DNA from: Xanthoparmelia taractica
Lineage: Eukaryota > Ascomycota > Lecanoromycetes > Lecanorales > Parmeliaceae
Reading direction: 5' to 3'
Length of the DNA stretch: 28,183 nucleotides
Assembly (NCBI GenBank): GCA_033085395.1
Contig: JANQBS010000398.1
Location: 1-28,183 of the forward strand
This document shows, one piece after another, positions 12,005 through 22,493 of the stretch. The notes under the pieces were generated by a model that searched no databases, was not told the origin of the DNA, and worked only from the letters and a program-made list of their open reading frames with translations. Both the position numbers and the translations under genes were made by a program. Numbering within the stretch: the first letter of the stretch is position 1; each line of letters begins with the position of its first letter.

Positions 12005-12790
12005 CTTATCGATCTCGAGATACACTTAATTTCATATAATTTACTTATCTTTTATCGAATAATATTTTTTTATCTCTTTAATTCGAGACTCTCGCTAATA
12101 AAACGTTTTATTAATTTTTTATTAAATAAAGTTAAAAAGAGTATCTATAAGAATATTTCTAATAATTAAAGAATATATCTCGTCGATTTATAAAAGCGAG
12201 TAAGAGTATAATAATTCTATATTCTAATTTACGCTATATACTTTTTTTCGACTTAATTTAAAATCTTTAATATTATTATTAAAATATATATTACGTTAAG
12301 CGAATTAAACTCGATTCGATTAAAAGATATCGTTAAATATGTTAATTTATTCTAAATATTAAGATTTTTTCTAACGCGAGTATTAAGTCGAAATATTACT
12401 ATAAATTACTAAACGAAAAAAGTCTTTATAAGTATATTAGTAATTTAATAAACTCGCTAATATTTAAGCTAATTAATATTATTATCTTTATCGAATTAGT
12501 GAAATTAGAAAAGAATAATAATCTCGATTAAAGTTATTCTTATCCTTTAATTGATTCAATAGTAAATCAAGAGAAGCGAAGTTCGTTCGTAATAACTTTA
12601 ACAAGATCTGAAAACTCGCTTTCGATGACTGACTCGACCTCGGACGAGACCAAACTCGATAACTTGACACCGGCATCGTCAGTTAACTCCAAACTTCCCT
12701 TATCAATTGACCCGAGACTACTCAATGAGTCCGACCCGTTGCCTATTGTTCGTCCATAGCACAAGATGGTTCCGCGTTTGTAATCCAAGA
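12005..12790. other. AT-rich RIP debris grading into normal DNA
   Basis: 12005-12540 is very AT-rich with almost no CA/TG and no recognised protein. A plus-strand stretch near 12030-12090 reads YNLLIFYR, which could be the RNase H C-terminal segment of the older gypsy element, but this is weak. From about 12550 base composition normalises over 200 bp. Short frames are open on both strands (12625-12759 plus; 12567-12788 minus); neither resembles a family I know, and both strands being open at once argues against either. Confidence 0.45.
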
Positions 12791-13124
12791 GCTAGCAATA
12801 TGAGACCACCTTTAGTAGCTTAGAGCCCATGGGGTGCATACGCATGACAGCTCTAGCAAGACTAGGTAGACTTCAAGTCCTCAAAATCTCAATGGGCAGA
12901 TATCAAATCTGCCGGATAAGAGGGACACGCCCTTTTGGAAATTTATCAAACCTCGACCGTTCTATCTTGCGTACACGGATAGCAGGACATCAGTACAATT
13001 AGTTGTCTCAGTGAAGCCACTGGCAATTACAGGGAGGTCACCCAAACATGACTGTGGGTTCGCTAGGTACGGAAATAGGTCAAAATTTATATACATCAAC
13101 ATACATATCCACACCTACCTTTCA
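12791..13124. other. Intergenic region, nothing recognised
   Basis: Ordinary base composition, downstream of the minus-strand membrane-protein gene that ends at 13125. No open frame of note, repeat or RNA gene was seen. It presumably contains that gene's 3' untranslated region and polyadenylation site. Confidence 0.4.
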
Positions 13125-14401
13125 TCATAAGGGCTCCGCTTCCAACTCCCCCGCCGTCTGCCGTCTCGCAATCGGGAACCCATCTTTCTCTTCTTTTTCG
13201 TCTTCTTCTTCTCCTTCTTCTGCCCCTTTGCCGCTCCTACCGTCCATTTCCGGAAGCGCATATCTGCCATCCATCTCTACAGCGCAATCCCGGTGCTTGT
13301 CTTGCGCTCGCTGCAGCTGCTGTCTCCTCCTCCTTCGCGCTCGCATCCAGAATAGGAACAGGACAGATGTGAGCGCGAGGACGCCGATGGCGACCCCGAT
13401 GCCTATGCCGATTTTTGCTCCGTTGCTGAGGCTCGATGTCCTTGGCAGTGACGGTGAGGTGATTGGGCGCGCGGCGGCTGCGGAGGTTGTTGTTGATGAC
13501 GAAGGAGGAGGAGGAGGAGGGGGGGATGAGGAAGCTGGGGGTGTGGTTGTCGCTGTCGCGATGGAGGTCGACCATGTTGTGGCCGAGCGGTCGGACCTGT
13601 AAGGAGGGATCTTCGAGTCAGAATACATGCATGTGTATAAATCTGGTGTATCATCCGACCAATATCTTGCATGCTCGGAATTTGACTAGTTTCTCATTGA
13701 GGAGGAAACGGTTGGGGGATGGGAGGGAAGGGAAGACGCACTGCACGTTGACGAGGAAGTTGCCGCTATTGGAGCTGTTGGCTGTCCCCATCCGGGGCCC
13801 CTGTGTCTCGTTCAAGTTCAGGTGACAGTCTGCGTCGGCGTTTTGTACGGACTTGAGGGGGAGTGCGTAGGATCCGTTTGGCAGGACGGACGTGGGGGAC
13901 TGGAAGTCTAGATCGCACTTCGTCAGTCATTGACGATGGGGATTGAGGGCGTATTGGGGCTGTAGAACCAAAGAGTGAGTGCGGGACGATGACTTACTGA
14001 GAGTGATATCGCTGTTGCTGCCGGTCTTGCAAAATAAAGAAAGCACGGGCGCCACGAAGCTACTAGTCCACTGGCACGTTTTCGGATCAGTTATCTTACA
14101 CGTAGATAATGGGTAGACTTTTAAGGCCTATATAGAGAATGAAGTGCCTGCGACGATGGTTCCCCGGCAACACGTTCGACCCTTTAAGATTTGAAAACCT
14201 CTCGTCTCGAGAAGTAAGGAAAGATCCCGAAAAATCACTTACTGATACATCGATAGTGTCCTGACTTTCAAATGCAATCGGGGGCGCGTTCGGAACGTAG
14301 GCTGGGAACAGCCATGTTGCCGTATCAGCAGAAGCCGTGGACGAGAAGAGAAAGACGGCCGCGAAAAAGAAGAGGAGCTGGCCAACTAGTTGAGATAGCA
14401 T
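13125..14401 (-). CDS. Secreted-domain single-pass membrane protein, four exons
   Basis: Exons on the minus strand: 14401-14243, 14070-13998, 13907-13742 and 13596-13125. They join in phase to a 289-residue protein. Introns are 172, 90 and 145 nt, with donors GTAAGT, GTAAGT and GTGCGT and AG acceptors; the first ends with a branch-point-like TAACTGAT before TGCCAG. Residues 1-24 form a signal peptide (start MLSQLVGQLL). A Cys-containing ectodomain follows with N-glycosylation sequons (NET, NSS), then a Ser/Thr/Pro-rich stalk. The transmembrane helix is at about 195-216 (IGIGIGVAIGVLALTSVLFL) and is followed by an Arg-rich stop-transfer segment and an acidic cytosolic tail. This is the architecture of fungal wall-sensor-like or Mid2-like proteins, but no WSC cysteine pattern is seen, so the function is open. 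An upstream in-frame ATG (14431) would put ten residues before the signal peptide; I prefer 14401. Confidence 0.82.
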
Positions 14402-14487
14402 TGGTGGGATGTAGAGGAGATAGACCGTCAACGATCTAAGAAAAAGGAGATGGCTTTTTGTTCAATTTTCTCATACGGGCCGTACGA

Positions 14488-14506
14488 AGATGTATATAAT
14501 ATACAT
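14488..14506 (-). promoter_or_regulatory. Possible TATA element of the membrane-protein gene
   Basis: A TGTATATAATATACAT stretch lies about 90-105 bp upstream of the ATG at 14401, in the right place for a core promoter. It is also nearly palindromic. No experimental or comparative support is available. Confidence 0.3.
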
Positions 14507-14509
14507 GTG

Positions 14510-15259
14510 TGAAAGAATGAAGACATTGCTGCATTTGGGTGAAGGCTCGGATGTGAAACCATGGCTGTGATGCCCAAATAGATTGAAATCCTTCTGGTGC
14601 AAAGGGGCTTAGCATGTTGCTGTTGTAGACGTGATATTTATCGTCCTACAACAGTCCGCGGTTGCGGGAAGGATTTGGATAGACAGCACCAATAATAGAG
14701 CGGCACGGCAGGATGGGAGGACTTGGTGGAAGATGGGGGGAGTGGTCAAAAGTAGCGCGGTTTAGGAGACTTGTACAGGATACCCTTCATCCAAACAATT
14801 TCTATGTGAAGACAGGGTGATGGCGATATATCTTACTTTGAAGCGCGAGGGCAATCGTAAATGTCCTGGACACTAATTTGAGCCCTAGCCCTAGTTTCGG
14901 AAGCGACCCTACAGCATAACTAAGGTACCTTATCGGAAACAAAAGACCCAGTCTTACCTCTCGCTAAGAAGTAGGGCAGGCTTCCTGAACCAAATCCTCT
15001 CCTTTCGAGAAAGACCTCGGGGTAAAACAAATTAATCTTTCCCTTTCTGGATCATGAAAAAAATCTCACTATCTTTACGGAGACTTTTTGATCCGATCGC
15101 GATGCTGGCAGCACCGCAGGTGTGGGCGTAAGCATGCATGAAACTTGCATGCGTCCCCCGCTAGACTTACACCAAGGCTGACAGCATTATTGAAACGGAA
15201 TGCCTTATCATACTGCTTCTTTCAGCTTCTCAAAAAGAGTCAAGTAACAGTCCGCAAGA
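14510..15259. other. Divergent intergenic region between two genes
   Basis: This is most of the 858 bp that separate the start codons at 14401 (minus) and 15260 (plus). Base composition is normal and no RIP signature is seen. A pyrimidine-rich patch (CTGCTTCTTTCAGCTTCTC, about 15212-15230) precedes the plus-strand start, as is common upstream of fungal genes. No open frame was recognised. Confidence 0.45.
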
Positions 15260-17345
15260 ATGCCCATCACGTTTGGTTCCGTCGGCGACATTATTTCTGT
15301 CAGTCTTCTTATTAAGGACCTGGTCAGATGCCTTGACGAGAGTCGTGGCTCGTCAACAGAGTATCAAGCCGTCATACGCGAGCTATGGAGTTTGGATCAT
15401 GCGCTACTGCAAGTCGAATCGCTGCTTCGATCATACAAGCATTCGGTAGAACTGAGTGAGCTATGGGAGAATGCAAATTGTTGCGTAGAGCAGTGCCGCA
15501 AATGTATCTCGGACTATCAGTCCAAGACAAAGAAATATCAAAGAGCCTTACAAGGACGGGGAACGGGGAACCTGTTCAGGGATACGACTGCGAAGATCAG
15601 ATGGCATGTCTCGGAAAAGGATGACTTGACGAAGTTCAGGACAGAGATCACAACATTGGGCTCATCATTAAACATGCTCTTGACTACAGCTGGCATGTGA
15701 GTGGTTTACGCTATTAAAGTCCTGCCTTTCCCAAACTGATGAGACCAGCAAGCTTTCATCGTTTAGCGATGAAGGTATCCGTGAGCGACTGAAGCAATCC
15801 GACTTAGCCCATGCAAGCTCTTCAGCACTGCAGACCTCGTTCTTCGTGGATCTGATGTCCCGTTTGGAGGAGAACAACTCTCTAATACGAGAATCAACGT
15901 CAGCGACAAACGCGCTGGGATCTCGGTTTGACCTGTACGAGTACGTAAGATGTCGGATCAGGTCATTTGTACTCCATTGATGTGTGGCTATAGGAAATAT
16001 TTTCGGATTTTTGGAGCTGAATTGATGTCTTTCATACACAAGATCTGGTACGTCTCAACATATTGCTATCCATATACTCAATGTTCTAATCTGATGTTCC
16101 GAATTGTGCTTAGGAGAATCAATTCCTTGATTTATAATGCACTTATATCTCTTCAAGCCCGCATTCCGGTCCAATTAGACCGTACTTGGACACAGGAGCC
16201 CGTCATGCTTGAAGATGCACTTGGCAGAATCTTGCCGTTCCATTTGGAGTGCATTGACTCTTGGGAGGTTGTTGATATCAAATTTCCATGGTATCGCATA
16301 TCAAGCTAACCATCTAGGCTTTGGAAGCTATCCTCGAAGTACGCTTTCGACACCGTCCGGGACACCGCAAAATCAAACGAAAGGAATATGCTTTAACATC
16401 AAATCTCTTCGATAAGGACGTTGACAGCACCATCCCTTTCAGTCACTGCTTCCTTCCCGGGCGACGTTATAACATGAGCATGGTCTTCGACACTACCAGG
16501 GCACACACTTCTTGTCCAGCTTGTTTTTACGAAATGGGGACGGCGGCTGACTCACGAGTAAAGTAGTAAGGCACCCACTTTTGAGTATGACTGCGCGTGC
16601 TCACTGCTCGCAGCAATGGATGTGGGCTATGGTATCAACGGATAGCAGAGACCGCGGTAGATGTGCTTCCTATTCCACCTCCAGGAAAGACCGCTGTACC
16701 GTCCGAATTTCCGTGTCTCAAGAGACAGCGAGAAGCAGACTCCGAGGATGATGATGATGAGCCGAGACAATTTCGCCGCGTGCGTATAAGATGCCGTCAA
16801 CGAGCAAGAAGAGTGCGCAAGTCTCCAACTCCGGAGCGTCTGAGTTGGTCATCAAATTTGAATTCTAAGGGCAAGAAGCGTCGTCCGAAAGCGCAAGCCT
16901 TGCAAGGGGACGCCGTACTTATTCGTTTTATGGGAAGGCTGAATTATCCAGATCTTGCGACGAAAGTAGGTGATGTAACCTTGCCTCAATTCGACGACAG
17001 CGACGTCGACGACCCAATGGACGTGGAAGGGAAGCATCAAACGAATGGAAAGAAGGCTGTTTCCGACAAGAACATTGCTCTTATCCAACTCGCAGAGGAT
17101 GCTGTGCCCTTTTTCAGGCCAGTCCTGAACAACTCACCCGCATGACGACTGATCAGCTCTACAAGATGTCCAACGAAGCCCAGCAACAAGCCTTGCAAGC
17201 AGCAGCGGGCATCTCCAATGCCGCTACTGCTGCAGCTAATGCGAACACGGGTTTTCAAGTACCAAGCTCAATGCAGCAACAAGCGCCTATGATGGCAAAC
17301 GGTGGCGGGGGCCTGATGTTAGCAAGATTCGAACCTGTTGGATGA
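15260..17345 (+). CDS. Fungal ubiquitin-like-domain (ULD-type) protein, multi-exon
   Basis: The proposed exons 15260-15696, 15749-15940, 15994-16047, 16114-16267, 16318-16565 and 16614 onward all join in phase. Introns are 52, 53, 66, 50 and 48 nt with donors GTGAGT, GTACGT, GTACGT, GTTGTT and GTAAGG. The N-terminus (FGSVGDIISVSLLIKDLV) is the fungal N-terminal domain seen in many ULD and STAND proteins. Residues about 252-338 match the ubiquitin-like domain usually annotated ULD_2 (TWTQEPVMLEDALGR, then SWEALEAILEVRF and FLPGRRYNMSM). A CPAC pair (345-348) and a GCGLWYQRI segment across the last junction may form a zinc ribbon. An acidic stretch and basic, NLS-like clusters (KGKKRRPK) follow. 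The 3' end is uncertain. Read straight through, the frame stops at 17145 (538 aa). Splicing from a donor at 16966 (GTAGGT) or 17059 to the TTTTTCAG acceptor before 17118 would add a Gln/Ala-rich tail ending at 17345 (554 or 585 aa). The cellular role is unknown. Confidence 0.8.
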
Positions 17346-17520
17346 TCAGATATGCAGCCCCCATTTGGACTGTGTGGAATTCAGCCAATAGGAGGCATTT
17401 GTCCGCATGCTTACTAAGCGGTCTTGGCACTCTGAGTTTTCATCTCAAGTAGAATTCTTCCTACACCTAGTCAATTAATCAATATGAGACCATCTTAAAC
17501 CATCTATCTCAACGAAACCC

Positions 17521-18087
17521 TTGCCCAAAATTGTTCGAGAGAGTACGATAGGCTGTGTTTGCGGAGCCTATGATAATTTGCAGCTGCTTGGAACCGATTT
17601 TGATCCTACCCCGTCTCCCGGGACGTGGCTCATACAGTGCGTCAACTGCAGACTCTGGCAACATCGGAGCTGCGTTGGCGCTGCAAATGGAATTAAGCCA
17701 CTATATGGCTGGCACTGTGGACAATGTTCGAAGGTGGTCCCCCTCGACGGCGTTTTAAATTCAGACATGGAGGAGTCCACCATCACCTCGCCTACCTATG
17801 GGGAAGCGGTCTTGATTGCGCATATGGGGGGCCGTCATGCCGATCTCCCTCTGTCACCTTGGTCTTCGACAGCGTTTCCCGATAAAAATTCAGACGTGGA
17901 GGAGTCCGCCATCACCTCGCCTTATCGCTGGACTGACCATGGCGTCCTTCTACATTCCCATGTCCCTATCCGTGCAGGAGACTCCCCAGCCCCGCTGTCC
18001 CCATCCCCGAGTGTCGTCTTGCCGGCCGCGAGGCTAAAAGATATCAAACATGTTCGCACCGGATCTGTGCCGCGAGAAGTGGAGTGA
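17521..18087 (+). CDS. PHD-finger protein, 5' end unresolved
   Basis: The open frame runs from an upstream stop at 17485 to the stop at 18087 with no ATG before the domain. Either translation starts at a non-AUG codon (TTG 17521), or an upstream exon is spliced in, or the gene is a fragment. Numbering from 17521, the zinc ligands C12, C14, C40, C43, H48, C51, C66 and C69 form a complete C4HC3 set, with W46 in the usual place before the histidine. The C-x-C first knuckle and the QCVNCRLWQHRSC core resemble PHD fingers of fungal Set3/Cti6-type chromatin proteins, which read histone H3 tails; binding specificity is inferred only. The remaining 120 residues are Ser/Pro-rich and contain an internal duplication (NSDMEESTITSP and NSDVEESAITSP, about 42 residues apart). 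Part of this tail (about 17800-17860) is homologous to the opposite-strand remnant at 18.2 kb. Confidence 0.65.
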   Translation: MPKIVRESTIGCVCGAYDNLQLLGTDFDPTPSPGTWLIQCVNCRLWQHRSCVGAANGIKPLYGWHCGQCSKVVPLDGVLNSDMEESTITSPTYGEAVLIAHMGGRHADLPLSPWSSTAFPDKNSDVEESAITSPYRWTDHGVLLHSHVPIRAGDSPAPLSPSPSVVLPAARLKDIKHVRTGSVPREVE

Positions 18088-18107
18088 AGCAGGAGCCCAC
18101 TGTCATC

Positions 18108-18475
18108 CAATGTTTGAGTCTAATGACGGCTGCTGGCCGGGCAACTTCCGGCGATGTCCATATAGGGTTGGGACCTTCGTGTACTTGTAATGTTCGGAGA
18201 AGTATTTGATCTCACGACCACAGGGAACGCGGTCTTGATTGGGTATATGGGGGGCCGTAATGCGTCCAATCGCCAAAATGTACTTATGAGAGCCATTGAT
18301 GATGTCGACCTCAAGACTCTGCATCGTAGATGAAGTCTTGAATAGGTAGATAGACAGCTTTCTTCCAATCCCGGATGAGCTGCGGATCCTTGATGACATC
18401 CCTGGCAACAATTATGATGTTCCTTCCGTCTGGATTTATAGCGTAATGAATTTTTAACTGACCTTCTCCCTCATC
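18108..18475 (-). pseudogene. Frameshifted coding remnant, family unknown
   Basis: The minus strand reads a protein-like frame (INPDGRNIIIVARDVI...IRDWKKAVYL). It then changes frame at a short TCTATCTACCTATTC repeat near 18345 and continues SLEVDIINGSHKYILAIGRI, TAPHIPNQDRVPCGREIKYF and SEHYKYTKVPTLYGHRRKLP. I do not recognise the family. The best sign that this frame was once coding is that the antisense of the PHD gene at about 17800-17860 repeats it with conserved residues (TAPHxxNQDRxPxGR). No start codon and no complete domain are seen. A small intron rather than a frameshift is possible. Confidence 0.35.
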
Positions 18476-18632
18476 CTCAAAAAGCCCTCAACAGCTCATA
18501 GGACAGCGAGAGAAGGCTGAATTGTTCTAATGTACAGCGTAAGTAGGAATTTTGCCTTTCTTTTGTGCCTCGCAGCCATGCCGTCCGATAATATACAGCC
18601 ATCGATAAGAAATACTGACCATCGCCTGTAGC

Positions 18633-18752
18633 TCAGTGCCCGTTGCCCAACAACGGCGTAGCCTCACTCTCTCCACCTCCACCCTTCTTCGGCCTCCTCC
18701 GCCGTTTCTTCTTCTTGCTCGTCTCTCCAGGCTGATTATTTTCCTTCCTGCT
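18633..18752 (-). CDS. Possible last exon with basic tail (low confidence)
   Basis: After a good acceptor (TTCTCTCAG) at 18753, the minus strand is open for 39 codons ending in TGA. It gives a Lys/Arg-rich segment (SKKKKRRRRPKKGGGG) and the end ESEATPLLGNGH. This looks like the cytosolic tail of a larger fungal protein, but no upstream exon could be joined with confidence. Upstream minus-strand sequence near 18880-18960 has a coding-like frame (RIVSWSPNHIEKIYKQCL) followed by a GTAGGC donor-like site. It may equally be a decayed gene end. Confidence 0.3.
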   Translation of the reverse strand, partial: SRKENNQPGETSKKKKRRRRPKKGGGGESEATPLLGNGH

Positions 18753-18933
18753 CTGAGAGAAGCATTATGGGCCGCAAGCGCTTTGAGCCGGGTGGAATTC
18801 ACAAAATGATATGATTCCATGGATCTGCGAGTCAGAAGGTGAGTACATCTGCTTATTCGCCTACCAAGGCATTGTTTGTAGATCTTTTCAATGTGATTGG
18901 GCGACCAGGAAACAATTCTATACAATCTCGTAA

Positions 18934-19167
18934 AACAGACTTGCGCTAATTCAAGAAACAGGCAATGTGCAGGACGCTGACACCAATGCGCTAGGCGGAG
19001 AGTACGACAACACGCTCCAGGCAGCGTCATTACGAGGTCATGAACAAGTGGTGCAGATACTGCTCGATAAAGGGGCCGATGTCAACGCTCAGGGCGGAGA
19101 GTATGGCGACGCTCTGCAGGCAGCGTCAGAAGGAGGTCATGATCCAGGGATAGAGAAGTACACTTAG
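18934..19167 (+). pseudogene. Ankyrin-repeat fragment (two repeats)
   Basis: The frame is open after a TAA at 18931-18933 and stops at 19167, with no ATG. It encodes about one and three-quarter ankyrin repeats: GGEYDNTLQAASLRGHEQVV, then QILLDKGADVNAQGGEYGDA and LQAASEGGHDPG. The GGEYGxALQAAS wording is typical of high-identity ankyrin arrays at the C-terminus of fungal NACHT/STAND (NLR-like) proteins. The sequence after the second repeat diverges at once into unrelated residues. I read this as a broken remnant of such a gene; the NACHT domain itself is not in the window. Confidence 0.65.
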
Positions 19168-19324
19168 GGACAGGAGATGTTGATTAACTTTTTTGTCCAT
19201 GATGATCGAAATCATCACTTCTCGTACTATCTATATACCATCACATAAACGATTCTTAGATATCGTCTTCATTTAGCAAGTTGTGATAATTCGTAACAGT
19301 GGGACTGTGGGTTAGTGGGTCCAA
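19168..19324. other. Short spacer, nothing recognised
   Basis: Ordinary sequence between the ankyrin fragment and the left TIR of the next element. No feature seen. Confidence 0.4.
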
Positions 19325-19383
19325 TACTCGTATTCCCTGGGATATGCAACTCCCCGGGATATGCAACATTAGGGTTAGGGCTA
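19325..19383 (+). repeat. Left 59-bp TIR with telomere-type repeats
   Basis: TACTCGTATTCCCTGGGATA is followed by TGCAACTCCCCGGGATATGC and AACATTAGGGTTAGGGCTA. The inverted partner is at 22494-22552, with two mismatches, both transitions or single-base changes in the CCYGGG/CCYTGG region. Confidence 0.85.
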
Positions 19384-22300
19384 ACATTATCAAAATGCCA
19401 ACATATCACCAAAACTCTATGACAACTTAGCATTATTATGATATATAATATTTCTTCTTTATTGCTAGCAAGTGGAAATCTAAAGTATTATCTCTTAGAT
19501 CTTATTAATCTTTTAATTCGTGAAAATACTATTAATACGTCTTCTTCTTTATCTTTTTCTTTCTTTTCTTTTATTATTCTTCTTCTATTATTTTCGCCTC
19601 TTTTATTTCTTTCGTTTTTTTTATCGCGTTATTCTCGCTATAATAAGATCTGCGATAAGATTTAAGATAGAGTTTATAAAGTTTAAGATAAAGAGAGTAT
19701 TATTAATATTTATAGATTTAATATAATAAATACGTTTATTATTCTTTTAATCGAATTTCTATCTCTTTTTATATCTTTAAATAAATATAATTTAAGATAT
19801 AATAATCTCTTAAATTCCTTTTTAATTTATTTAGTAGTAAGATTATTCGATCGCTATTAAATAATCTTAAGATTTAGAATCTATTCTTTATCTTAGTATT
19901 CTTATTTACATTTAATCTTATTTTTTCTTCGTTAATTCGTTTATATTAGATTATTATTAATATTCTTAAATAAGATATTAACTATTAGAGCGAAGTTATA
20001 TACTTTATTAAGTTTTTCTAATAGTGCTAAATTATAATTTTTAATCTTAATTTCTTAAATTAATTAATTAATTTACTTTACGTTTATTAAAGTAAATGAT
20101 ATCGAGATTAAGTTATTATTAGACGCTATAATCGTGAGTTTAGAGAACTTAGTTTAAATTTAATTTCTCTAATTTTAATACTTTAAATCTTAATTTATTT
20201 AGAATAATCTATAACTATATTAAAAATAGTTCGCTTTTCTATCACGTATATTCGATATTCTAATTCGTTATAGTATTCTTTCTAGTTATTAAGATTAATA
20301 GAAGAAAGTTCGTTTTATTTATTATATAATTCTCTTTATATTATATATTTTCTTCGAGATATTTACAATATATATTTATTAAAGATTAAAAGAATTTAAT
20401 ATTTAGTAATTAAAGAATATATATAATATAAGTAGAGAGATATAAAAGAATAATATTATTGCTAACATAGAATTATATAATCTTCGTATTAGTATATAAT
20501 AAATAATCGTTAAAAATAAGAAGACGATATTGTTCTTTAAGCGTCTTTCGAGTCTACGATTTAAAGTATCTATAAAAGATTAGTTAAAGATTATATATAA
20601 AGAAATAATTAATATATATCTAATAAATTATTTTAGACTTAAGACGTTATTAATTTAATTAGTTTTACTTACTATAATATATATATTCTTATTCTCTAAG
20701 ATCTCGAATTAAGTTTTTATTTAACGCTTTTTTTTAAAGATAACGAATATTAAAAGAAGTCTTTCGTTCGCGAATATAGAGTCGATAAGAGAGACTTATT
20801 CTTTATTTTTATTCTAGGCTTTATACGCCTATAAATTATATTTATAGTATATTATTCTCGCTTTATTAGTAGCATTAAGAGTAATCTCTTTTTTATTTAT
20901 ATTATATATATCTTTTATTTAAATATTATATTTTTAAATTATAAACTTAATAAGCTAAAATTATCGTAATAGCTTTATTATATTATAAGTTATAGTATAG
21001 TCTTTGTTTAATAATTAATTAAATCGACTTTATAGATCTTTATAACGTTCTAGAAAGAGAGATATTCAATTTTTATCTTCTAGTAATTTATAAGTTATTT
21101 ATCGAATAAGAGTAATTCTTAAAGATTAATTTTATTCGTAGAGTTATAAGATTCACGATTTTAGAGCTTGGTTCTCCATAGAACTTAATCGCTATTTATC
21201 TTTATACACTTATTAATAAGACTAAGTTTTATTATCGATACGACGATTAAGAGTAATATAAATCAAATTATAATATTTTATAATTAATCTAATAACGAGC
21301 TTTTTTTTTAAGAGTCTAAGCTATTCTTATAGACTAAAAGAGCTTATTAATACTCGTTAATTATATAATCTAAACGTATCTATTTAGATAGCTTCTTTAA
21401 AGTCTTTAAAGTCTTTAAAATTATTAATAAAGAAAGAAATATTAAGAATTCTTCGCTAGAGTGAGATTATTAGTTAATAAGTCTATTTTTTAAACTTCTC
21501 GATAACTTAATAAATAATCGAATCGTATAATTAAGCTATATACGAAGATATATAAAATCTCTAATAAAAAGATAAAGAAGGACTTAAAATAAGTGCGGAG
21601 TTTAAGCTAGCTATCTTTAAAATACGCTCTAAAATCACTCTTTTGTAATAGACTAATATAAAATCTTATTCGACGTTTATTTAATCTTTTTATTTAAACT
21701 CTTTTTATATTTCGCGATAGAGAATATAATATTATTATTATCGATTATAGCTATATATAAATATAGTCGAAGCTAAATATATATCTTATTTGTCGTTGAG
21801 AATATATAGCGATAATATCTAATAGACGTCGTCGCCGTTAGATCTCTTTATCGTAATTATAATTTTTATTATTTAAGTCGATATTAAGATACTTTTATTA
21901 TCTTATTTAATTATTTATTATTTTATTTAAAGCGAGATATATATTATAATTAGCGATAAGCGTATATTATACTAAGTTTAAATACGTGTAATTACTTATA
22001 GATCTCGACGTCGAGACTTTATTTTTCGCTAATTATTCTTATCTCGATTAATATCTATATTGTAAGATCTTACTCTTATATTAGAAGTTATATTCTATAA
22101 CTATATATACGTGTTATAGTCCTTACGTATAATGTAGTAATTCTTATAGCGTTTCGAATTATTAAAAAAATAAAATATTTGAAAGTCTATTAAGAATTAG
22201 ATTAGTAATTATAATATTATAATATTAGGCTAATACGAATAGAATTAGAATAATAAATTAGATAGTACTTCTAAGAGTAAGTAGATTTGATTATCTTATT

Positions 22301-22493
22301 TAAGTTAAATAACATAATTTTAATTATTAATTTTTATTATTATTTCCACGAAATATTATGAAACTTAGTAATTTTTGAACGCATCTAATAATAGTAAAGA
22401 CTATTTCACTATATCACACGGCCTCGAATAATAATAACGTTCTAATTAAGTAGATTAATCAAAATTAATAAAAAACGTTGCCAGTAGCGGACG

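Noticed and set aside
12625..12759. 44-codon plus-strand frame (MTDSTSDETK...) and overlapping minus frames
   Set aside because: Both strands are open over the same bases, no family is recognised, and the region borders RIP debris; too weak to call a gene.
13048..13602. 184-codon plus-strand open frame, Ser/Pro then Gly/Glu-rich
   Set aside because: It is the antisense of the last exon of the spliced membrane protein, which has a signal peptide, matching splice phases and a transmembrane helix; the plus frame has only low-complexity sequence.
18527..19030. 167-codon minus-strand open frame
   Set aside because: It starts from a non-ATG codon, runs across the plus-strand ankyrin repeats and an apparent intron, and shows no family motif as a whole; only short parts (for example 18633-18752 in another frame) look coding.
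19370..19383. Telomere end or interstitial telomere array
   Set aside because: Only two TTAGGG units are present, they recur inverted at 22494-22507, and they belong to a transposon TIR.
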